DNA from: Tardiphaga sp.
GTDB taxonomy: Bacteria > Pseudomonadota > Alphaproteobacteria > Rhizobiales > Xanthobacteraceae
Direction of reading: 5' to 3'
Assembly (NCBI RefSeq): GCF_028290785.1
Contig: NZ_JAQGJD010000017.1
Coordinates: 1 to 49,321 of the forward strand
DNA: 49,321 bases
Positions 43,148 to 49,321 of the stretch are shown in pieces. Within the stretch, counting starts at the first letter, position 1. Every line of letters starts with the position of its first letter. The notes beneath the pieces were generated by a model. That model did not search any database and was not told where the DNA came from. It saw only the letters and a list, made by a program, of their open reading frames with translations. The translations under genes were made by a program, and so were the position numbers.

Positions 43148-44782
43148 CTATGCCGTAGGCACGGCGGATTGCCAAGCCGGCTGTCGCGCGAGGACATTGT
43201 GAACGACTTCGCCGCGTACCATGGTCAGCAGCACCTTGGTCTCGCGCAGCGGCGGCATCGTTGCGGCGAAGATGTCGCGGTCGATGACGATGAGGTCGGC
43301 AGCCATGCCGGGCTCCAGCGTGCCGCGCCAAGACTCCTGCTTCATGGCGAAGGCTCCGCCGACGGTATGACTGTGGATTGCCTCGCGGATGCCGATGGCC
43401 TGGTTCGGCCCGATCGGCGCGCCGCTGTCGGACGCGCGCAGCACGGCGTCGGCGATGCCGTCCCACGGCGACCACGCGCCGGTCGGCGCATCCGAAGTGG
43501 CGACGTAAGCGACGCCGGCGTCGATCACGCTGCGGCCGGGGTAGCACGCATCGCCGCGCGGCCCGAAGGCACCGGCGATGGAGCGCCGCATCCTCGTGAG
43601 AAAGCTCGGCTGCGTCACGACGAGCGCACCAAGCGCCTTCATCCGCGCTAGGCCACCGGCGGGCGGCACGAAGTAATGCTCGATGCGATGGCGGGCATCG
43701 GCGCGCGGTTGCGCCACATTGGCTATCTCATAGGCCGAGATCACGCAGTTGATGGCGCGGTCGCCGCAGCAATGCACGGCGACCTGCCAGCCGGCGCAAT
43801 GCGCCTCGACGATCGCGCGCTGCAATTCCGCCTCGTTGCGCATGAAGAGACCGCGCGACGACGTATCGAAATAATCCTCGCTCACCGCCGCGGTGCGGGC
43901 GCCGACGATGCCGTCCGCGAAATATTTCAGGGTCATCGACTGCCAGTCGGGATCCTCGGCCGGCATGAGGCCGCGCTCGACGGCCTCAGCGGGATCGAGC
44001 TGGTTCATGAAGCCGAGCCGCATCGGCAAGCGGCCGCCCTGGCGCAGTTCGTTCCAGATCGCGAATTCGTCGTCGAAGCCGACGGTGAAGCCGACCGCGG
44101 CCTCCACGGCCGCGACGAGGCCGAGCCGTGCGCTGTCGTCGATGGTGGCGCGCAAGGCCGCGATCAGTTCGGCGCGGTCCATCGGCGGCGCGGCGCGAAA
44201 GAACAGTTCGGCGGCGCTTTCCTTGGCGCTGCCATCGAGGCGGCCGTCGGGCGTGCGACCAAAACTGCCGCCGTCGGGATCGGCGATGGTGTCATCGATG
44301 TCGAAGAACGTCAGCGCCGCGCTGTTGGCGACCGCGACATGCCCGCAGAAGCGCCGGATCATCACCGGATGGCCGGGGATCGCCGCGTCGATTTCGGCCC
44401 GCGTCGGCAGCCGGTGTTCGGCCAGGCCGTTCTCGTCGAGACCGGCGCCATAGACCCACTGGCCGGCCGGAATTTGTTGCGCGCGGGCAACCAGCAACTG
44501 CAGCACGGCATCGATGGTAGCGGCATCGCGCGGCGTCACCGGGACCTGCAGCCGCGCATGCGCGATGGCGAACAGGTGAATATGCGCGTCGGTGAGGCCG
44601 GGCAGCACGGTGACGCCGTGCAGATCGATGGTCTGGTCGGCCGCTGGTGCATCAGCACGCACGCCGGTCCACAGCACACGGCCGTCGCGCACGACGATGC
44701 TGTCCGCCGGTGCCTCGTCCCACGCGGAGCGATAGACGCGGCCGTTGGTGAGGAGGATAGAAGGCGTGCGGGCGGCGGACAT
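43148..44782 (-). CDS. YtcJ-like metal-dependent amidohydrolase
   Basis: 544 residues. Amidohydrolase 3 / YtcJ type: a metal-binding HxH near the start (PGLTDAHIHLFAI, His67 and His69), a lysine in the MTLKYFADGIVGARTA region, HCCGDRAI and HRIEHYFVPP blocks, and a C-terminal beta segment with GMAADLIVIDRDIF. It hydrolyses an amide, lactam or cyclic amidine bond that I cannot name. ATG at 44782 is preferred to an in-frame start upstream. The second amidohydrolase of this operon ends at 49202. Confidence 0.88.
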   Translation of the reverse strand: MSAARTPSILLTNGRVYRSAWDEAPADSIVVRDGRVLWTGVRADAPAADQTIDLHGVTVLPGLTDAHIHLFAIAHARLQVPVTPRDAATIDAVLQLLVARAQQIPAGQWVYGAGLDENGLAEHRLPTRAEIDAAIPGHPVMIRRFCGHVAVANSAALTFFDIDDTIADPDGGSFGRTPDGRLDGSAKESAAELFFRAAPPMDRAELIAALRATIDDSARLGLVAAVEAAVGFTVGFDDEFAIWNELRQGGRLPMRLGFMNQLDPAEAVERGLMPAEDPDWQSMTLKYFADGIVGARTAAVSEDYFDTSSRGLFMRNEAELQRAIVEAHCAGWQVAVHCCGDRAINCVISAYEIANVAQPRADARHRIEHYFVPPAGGLARMKALGALVVTQPSFLTRMRRSIAGAFGPRGDACYPGRSVIDAGVAYVATSDAPTGAWSPWDGIADAVLRASDSGAPIGPNQAIGIREAIHSHTVGGAFAMKQESWRGTLEPGMAADLIVIDRDIFAATMPPLRETKVLLTMVRGEVVHNVLARQPAWQSAVPTA

Positions 44783-44825
44783 GGGTGTATGTGGTCTCTG
44801 GAGTGGATTCAGTGCACAAAATCGT

Positions 44826-44958
44826 GTCCCGGACGCAGTGCAACGCGCTGCCCTTTGGCGGCGTGGTGCGCTGCAGAGCCGGGACCGTCCCAAGCGCCGG
44901 AGTTTGGGACGTTCCGGGCTCTGCGGAGCAGCATTTCACGCTGCACCGCCTCCGGGAC
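44826..44958. repeat. Long inverted repeat within the operon
   Basis: Arms GTCCCGGACGCAGTGC..GCAGAGCCGGGACCGTCCCA (44826-44893) and TTGGGACG..CGGGCTCTGC..GGGAC (44905-44958). It resembles a Bradyrhizobium-type element with CGCTGCACTGCGTCCGGGACA ends, as I remember it. It sits between the binding protein gene and the YtcJ-like gene, where a hairpin could cut or stabilise the mRNA. Confidence 0.65.
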
Positions 44959-44978
44959 AACTATCAGATAGCGGCTTC

Positions 44979-46157
44979 TTACTTCTTGCTCAGCGCCCAG
45001 TCCGGCTGATCGAGAAACACCGTGTCGCTCTCCTTGTTGATCAGCTTGCCATCGACCTTGGTGACGGTGCGCAGATAGACGTTCTGGCGGATGTGGCGGG
45101 TGTCGGGATCGATCGACACCGGGCCGCGCGGGCTGACCCACTTCATGCCCTTGACCGCCGCAACGGCTTTCTCCGGATCGCGCTGGCCGTTGGTGGCCTC
45201 GATCATCTTGAAGATCACCCGCGCGCCGTCATAGGCGGCGACTCCGGTCATGGCGACGTCCTCGACCTTGCCGCCGTTCTTGACGATGGAAGCGAGGAAC
45301 GCCTTGTTCTCCGGGCTGTCGTGCGACACCGCGTAGTGATAGGTCGACAGCATGCCGAGCGCGCTGTCGCCGATCCCCGGCAGATCGATCTCGGTGACCA
45401 CGTCGCCGGTCGACATCAGCTTGACACCGTCGGCCTTCAGGCCGTTGTCCACATAGGCCTTGATGAAGCCGAGCGTCGGCGGGCCCGACGGCAGGAAGGT
45501 GAAGATGGTGTCGGCGCCGGACGACTTGATCCGCTGCATGATAGGGCTGAAGTCGGTGGTGTTGAGCGGGATGCGGATGGCTTCGACCACGGCGCCGCCG
45601 TCGGTCTCGAAGGTCTTCTTGAAGGCGGCTTCGGCGTCGATACCCGGGCCGTAATCGCTGACGGCGATGGCGACCTTCTTCGAGCCGTTCTTGAAGGCGA
45701 TATTGGCGGCCGGTACAGTGTTCTGCCACATGGTGAACGAGGTGCGGACGATGTAGGGGCTCTTCTCGACGATCGACGAAGTCGCGGCGTTCAGCACCAC
45801 CAGCGGCGTCTTGGATTCCTCCAGCAACGGCGCGACCGCCATCGCATTCGGCGTGAAATAGATGCCGGCGAGATACTGCACCTTGTCCTTGACGATCAGT
45901 TCCTGCGCCAGCGCTTTCGACTTGGCGGGGTTCGGGCCTTCCTCGTCCTTGTAGATGAATTCGACGGTGTGGTTGCCCACCTTGTTGCCATGCTCGGCGA
46001 TGTAAGCGTCGATGCCCATTTTATAATTGGCGCCGAACAGCGCGTAGGGACCGGACATCGTGCCGATCACGCCGACCTTGATGACATCGGCGGAAGCCGT
46101 GTCCGTCATCAAGCCAAGAAGTGCCACGGCCAGAATGGAATTCGTGCGCCTGATCAT
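44979..46157 (-). CDS. Liv-type ABC transporter substrate-binding protein
   Basis: 392 residues with a signal peptide at 1-23 (LLGLMTDTASA). Class I periplasmic binding protein: IKVGVIGTMSGPYALFGANYKMGIDAYIAEHG (family opening), FIYKDEEGPNPAKSKALAQELI, then PLVVLNAATSSIV and MTGVAAYDGARVI. It should bind the compound that LivHMGF imports; the ligand is not given by the sequence. GAGGA 8 bases before ATG 46157. It follows the glutamine-synthetase-like gene. Confidence 0.92.
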   Translation of the reverse strand: MIRRTNSILAVALLGLMTDTASADVIKVGVIGTMSGPYALFGANYKMGIDAYIAEHGNKVGNHTVEFIYKDEEGPNPAKSKALAQELIVKDKVQYLAGIYFTPNAMAVAPLLEESKTPLVVLNAATSSIVEKSPYIVRTSFTMWQNTVPAANIAFKNGSKKVAIAVSDYGPGIDAEAAFKKTFETDGGAVVEAIRIPLNTTDFSPIMQRIKSSGADTIFTFLPSGPPTLGFIKAYVDNGLKADGVKLMSTGDVVTEIDLPGIGDSALGMLSTYHYAVSHDSPENKAFLASIVKNGGKVEDVAMTGVAAYDGARVIFKMIEATNGQRDPEKAVAAVKGMKWVSPRGPVSIDPDTRHIRQNVYLRTVTKVDGKLINKESDTVFLDQPDWALSKK

Positions 46158-46244
46158 ACCCGTCGTCCTCGTTGCAATGTTGAACTCATTCAGAAGGAAG
46201 CTCGTTCGCAAAACTGTATTCAATAAACGTGCCGGAATGCCGCG

Positions 46245-47681
46245 TCAGAACATCTCGAAATATTCGCGCTGCTCCCAGTCGGAGACCTCCGCCTGGAAGC
46301 GCTCGATCTCGGCCAGTTTGATATGGGTGTAATAGTTCACCATGGTCGAGCCCATGGCATCGCGGAAGAAGGGATCGTCCTTCAGCGCGAACACCGCCTC
46401 GCGCAGCGACTTCGGCAGCAGCGGCGCATCGCTCTCATACGGCGTATCGGCCGACGGGCCGGGATCGAGCGCACGATCGACGCCGTCGAGGCCGGCGAGA
46501 ATCTGCGACGACATATAGAGATAGGGATTGGCGGCGGGCTCGCCGACGCGGTTTTCCAGCCGCGTCGCGGAATCGCCGGCGCCGCCAAGCACGCGGATCA
46601 TGGCGCCGCGGTTGTCTCGGCCCCAGATCGCGCGGTCCGGTGCCAGCGAATAGGAGCGATAGCGCTTGTAGCCGTTGATGGTCGGCGTAGTGAACACGGT
46701 GGCCGCGCGGGCATGTGCCAAAATCCCGCCGAGATAGCCGCGGCCAAACGGCGACAGCGGCTCGCCCTTGTCGTCCGACATGAATGCGTTCCTGCCGGTG
46801 TCGCGCGCCACGATCGACTGGTGCAGATGCCAGCCCGACGATACCACATTGGGAATCTTCGGCCGGCACATGAAGGTGGCGTGATAGCCGCGGCGATGGC
46901 AGATCTGCTTCACTGCCGAACGAAACAGCACCATCGAGTCAGCGGGCGTGAGGCCTACGGTCGGCGCAAAGGTGAATTCGCACTGGCTCGGGCCGTATTC
47001 GACTTCCACCGAGCGCAGCGGCAGGCCGAGCGCCATCACGTCGCGCCGGATGAATTCGAGCACCGGCTCCATCTGGTCGTAGCGCTGCTCGGTGAGATAC
47101 TGGTAACCGTGCGACAGCAGGCTGACCTCGGGCGGGCGGCCGGGCTGCCCTGCGTCTTCGGGCGCCATCCGGGTCTCTTCGCTCTTGAAGATGTGGCACT
47201 CGACCTCGAGACCGGCGACGAAATCGTAGCCGCGCTTGTTGAGGTCGGCGAGCACCCCCTTGTAGAGGTTGCGGGTGGCGAACGGCACCGGGCGGCCATC
47301 GGCGAAATGCACGTCGCACAACAGCCAGCCGGTGGCGGAAGCCCACGGCAGCACGCGGAAGGTCAGGGGGTCGGGAATCATCAGGGCGTCGGCGGCGCCC
47401 TGCATTTCCGGAATGCCGAACCCGCCGCCGGCGGTGAACACCGGAAACACCGACTTGTGCGAGGTGTCCTTGGCGAACATCGTGGTGGTGATGTTGCAGC
47501 CGTTTTCCAGACAGCGCAGCGCCTCGCTGGCGATCAGCGTCTTGCCGCGCAAAATGCCGTGCTGGTCGGGAAACGACAGCCGGATCACTTCCAGCTTCCG
47601 CTCCTCGACGATGCGCCGCAGCCGGACGGCGGCGTCCTTCTGTTCTGCGGACCACAGGCCGTGGCGTTCGACGAAACTCAA
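46245..47681 (-). CDS. Glutamine synthetase-like ligase (possible gamma-glutamyl-amine/anilide synthetase)
   Basis: 478 residues from TTG 47681, which has GAGGAG 6 bases upstream; an upstream TTG at 47711 lies in the repeat. GS catalytic parts: GLEVECHIF (metal Glu), EVEYGPSQCEFTF (metal Glu pair), SSGWHLHQSI (metal His), RAIWGRDNRGAMIRVLG, and ENRVGEPAANPYLYMSSQI. The C-terminus KLAEIERFQAEVSDWEQREY is like that of non-canonical GS-family enzymes such as PuuA and gamma-glutamylanilide synthase. It is likely to attach glutamate to an amine; with the Rieske oxygenase next door, an aromatic amine is possible. It is probably not a housekeeping glutamine synthetase. Confidence 0.88.
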   Translation of the reverse strand: MSFVERHGLWSAEQKDAAVRLRRIVEERKLEVIRLSFPDQHGILRGKTLIASEALRCLENGCNITTTMFAKDTSHKSVFPVFTAGGGFGIPEMQGAADALMIPDPLTFRVLPWASATGWLLCDVHFADGRPVPFATRNLYKGVLADLNKRGYDFVAGLEVECHIFKSEETRMAPEDAGQPGRPPEVSLLSHGYQYLTEQRYDQMEPVLEFIRRDVMALGLPLRSVEVEYGPSQCEFTFAPTVGLTPADSMVLFRSAVKQICHRRGYHATFMCRPKIPNVVSSGWHLHQSIVARDTGRNAFMSDDKGEPLSPFGRGYLGGILAHARAATVFTTPTINGYKRYRSYSLAPDRAIWGRDNRGAMIRVLGGAGDSATRLENRVGEPAANPYLYMSSQILAGLDGVDRALDPGPSADTPYESDAPLLPKSLREAVFALKDDPFFRDAMGSTMVNYYTHIKLAEIERFQAEVSDWEQREYFEMF

Positions 47682-47698
47682 CGCACTCTCCTCAACCC

Positions 47699-47787
47699 GT
47701 AGGGTGGGCAAAGGCGCTCTTGCGCCGTGCCCACCATTTCACGCTGCGCGTTACATTGGCGGGCACGCTTCGCTTTGCACACCCTAA
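47699..47787. repeat. Inverted repeat between the Rieske and GS-like genes
   Basis: TAGGGTGGGCAAAGGCGC (from 47700) and the reverse-related GGGCACGCTTCGCTTTGC..ACCCTAA (to 47786). The arms are about 25 bases long with mismatches. It is a further palindromic repeat of the Bradyrhizobium type, in the 121-base gap between two genes of the same operon. Confidence 0.65.
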
Positions 47788-47802
47788 AAGAAAACGGCAT
47801 GC

Positions 47803-49161
47803 TCATTCCGCAGCCGTCATGCGCGTGACCGTGGCCGGCGTTTCGTTCGGCACCGGCGCCGCCCATGGCGCGCCGCGACGGCGGGCGACATCGACTTCCA
47901 TCCAGTAGGTTTCCCAGCCGCGGGTCGGGCCGATGCCGTCCATGGTGCCGGGACCCTGGATGCTGCGCGCATTGTCGGCATCTAGGAACATCATCGGCTT
48001 CAGGCCGCCGGCGACCTTCTCGATCTCCGCGCGCAGCAGCTTGCGGTAGGCGATGATCGCCTTGTCGCTTGATCCCAGATGCTCGCGGGTGCGGTCCTGG
48101 ATCTTGCCCATCGACTCTACGGCCCACTGGTCGTGCACGTTAATGTCGGCGCCCATGCCGGTATAGGTCTCGTGGGCCTGCTCGTGCGGATCGAAGCCGT
48201 AATCGTTGCTGCGGTTCTTTCGCGAGGTGTAGTGCGGTAGCTCGTAGAGTTCGAGGCGCTGGTCGCGCATCTTCTGCTTGTCCACCGGCTGGGTATAGCT
48301 GGTGAAGATTGCATACCAATAGCAATTCTCGTCATCCACCGGCACGTGCCACTGGGTGATGGTCATCTCCGTGCTCATGGGAATCACGAAACCATTCGGA
48401 AACAGCTGGTTGGTGACGCGCACATGGGTTCGCTCGTCATCGAGCTGGCGCAACGCGATCAGGCGCAGGCCGTATTCGGTCGACTCGACGTTGATGATCG
48501 GCCGATCGTATTCGCGCAAGATCTTGGTCATCGGCAGCTCAGAGCCGGCCGAGGCGCCGCGGAACTGCTTGCCGTAGGCGGCCGAGGTATCCTCGTCCTC
48601 GAAGAAGCGATGCAGGAACGAGGCATGGGCGGGATCGATGCCGACTTCCAGCGCCTGCAGCCAGTTGCATTCGAACAGGCCCTTGAAGGCGAAAGTGTAC
48701 TGGCCGGGCGCGGCAAAACAATCCAGCTCCGGAAACGCCGGGGGCTCGCCCTCGCCGAGATACGCCCATAGCATGCCGCCCTTTTCGACGACCGGATAAG
48801 CGCGCTGCCTGATGCCAGCGCAGAGCTTCGAGGTCGCGGGTTCGGCAGGCGTCTCCAGGCACTTGCCGTTGACGTCAAACAGCCAGCCATGAAACGCGCA
48901 ACGCACGCCGCCGCCTTCGAGCCGGCCGAACGCCAGATCGGCGCCCCGGTGCGGACAGTCGCGGTCGAGCAGGCCATAACGGCCCTGCTCGTCGCGGAAC
49001 AGCACGAAATCTTCGCCGAGCAGCTTGACCGGTTTGATCGGCCGCTCGCCTTCGAGCTCATCGACCAGCGCCGCCGGCTGCCAGTACATGCGCATCAATT
49101 TGCCGCCCGGCGCCTTCGGCCCGACGCGGGTGATCAGGTCATTTTGCTCTTGGCTCATCAT
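47803..49161 (-). CDS. Rieske non-heme iron oxygenase, alpha subunit
   Basis: 452 residues. Rieske [2Fe-2S] ligands Cys69-x-His71 and Cys88-x2-His91 (CPHRG..CAFHGW); mononuclear iron site in NWLQALEVGIDPAHASFLH with Asp176, His179 and His184. The length and the lack of a beta subunit gene resemble phthalate dioxygenase-type alpha-only enzymes. It oxygenates an aromatic ring or N/O-alkyl group of an unknown substrate and needs an external reductase that is not in the window. ATG 49161 is used; a TTG at 49167 has closer GGGGA. First complete gene of the operon in this window. Confidence 0.92.
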   Translation of the reverse strand: MMSQEQNDLITRVGPKAPGGKLMRMYWQPAALVDELEGERPIKPVKLLGEDFVLFRDEQGRYGLLDRDCPHRGADLAFGRLEGGGVRCAFHGWLFDVNGKCLETPAEPATSKLCAGIRQRAYPVVEKGGMLWAYLGEGEPPAFPELDCFAAPGQYTFAFKGLFECNWLQALEVGIDPAHASFLHRFFEDEDTSAAYGKQFRGASAGSELPMTKILREYDRPIINVESTEYGLRLIALRQLDDERTHVRVTNQLFPNGFVIPMSTEMTITQWHVPVDDENCYWYAIFTSYTQPVDKQKMRDQRLELYELPHYTSRKNRSNDYGFDPHEQAHETYTGMGADINVHDQWAVESMGKIQDRTREHLGSSDKAIIAYRKLLRAEIEKVAGGLKPMMFLDADNARSIQGPGTMDGIGPTRGWETYWMEVDVARRRGAPWAAPVPNETPATVTRMTAAE

Positions 49162-49201
49162 GGGCAAGGTTCCCCTTCAAACAGGACCGTGGTGGTACGG
49201 C

Positions 49202-49321
49202 TCAACGCTGAAATACGACTTTACCGCCAACCAACGTCATATCGGTCGTGATATTCTTGATCTGGTCTTCCGGAACGCTCATGAAGTCGGCGGAAAGAAC
49301 GGCAAGATCGGCCAGCTTTCC
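49202..49321 (-). CDS. Amidohydrolase, C-terminal end only
   Basis: The last 39 residues before TGA at 49202-49204: GKLADLAVLSADFMSVPEDQ, then TTDMTLVGGKVVFQR. This GxxADLxVL...DM TxVGGKVV ending is typical of YtcJ-like amidohydrolases. The rest is outside the window. It lies 40 bases before the Rieske gene start and is probably the gene before it in the same operon. Confidence 0.75.
   Translation of the reverse strand, partial: GKLADLAVLSADFMSVPEDQIKNITTDMTLVGGKVVFQR

Noticed and set aside
43676-44971. A 431-codon plus-strand frame opposite the YtcJ-like gene
   Set aside because: It is an antisense shadow with no recognisable domain.

Overview
This 49.3 kb window is high-GC chromosomal DNA. 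Every gene I can assign looks alphaproteobacterial, and the set fits the Bradyrhizobium / Rhodopseudomonas / Afipia group best: an hmuP-hmuTUV heme uptake locus opposite a TonB-dependent heme receptor, a Liv-type ABC operon fused to a catabolic operon, and several palindromic intergenic repeats of the kind scattered through Bradyrhizobium genomes. Assignment to that group is an inference from gene content and remembered repeat families, not a computed placement. No rRNA, tRNA, CRISPR array, transposase or integrase was recognised.

Layout. 1-5041: the end of a CaiB/BaiF CoA-transferase, a secreted fasciclin-domain protein, an exported CxxCH protein with a 52-residue membrane protein behind it, a single-pass membrane protein, and a glutathione S-transferase. 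5067-7079: a lemA-TPM-TPM operon. 7214-11500: an unusual block with a methyltransferase, three tandem phage-tail-collar-domain proteins, a DUF6916-like protein and a GNAT acetyltransferase. 11587-15035: an HxlR regulator translationally coupled to a MATE exporter, then an MFS exporter. 15236-16657: a lone glycogen synthase. 16996-17467: two small genes.

17512-24285 is a heme acquisition locus. On the minus strand lie the receptor, an IsdG-like monooxygenase and a HutX-like carrier; on the plus strand lie hmuP, hmuT, hmuU and hmuV in a tightly overlapping operon. 24411-25763 carries a stand-alone receiver domain and a transglutaminase-like protein. 26012-29689 holds a CodA-like deaminase with an altered active-site neighbour, an FAD/NAD(P)-binding protein and an IclR regulator. 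29702-39488 is an exopolysaccharide region: a GH-A-clan hydrolase, three glycosyltransferases, a NodB-like deacetylase, a MurJ/Wzx-like flippase and a Wzc-like co-polymerase/ATPase. The four genes from the Wzc-like protein to the flippase are coupled end to end through a possible 36-codon gene.

39821-49321 is one long minus-strand operon that continues beyond the window: (amidohydrolase end) - Rieske oxygenase - glutamine-synthetase-like ligase - periplasmic binding protein - YtcJ-like amidohydrolase - LivH - LivM - LivG - LivF. The logic is import of a substrate, glutamylation of an amine, ring or side-chain oxygenation, and hydrolysis of an amide or cyclic bond. The two best candidates for an undescribed system are this operon and the tail-collar block.
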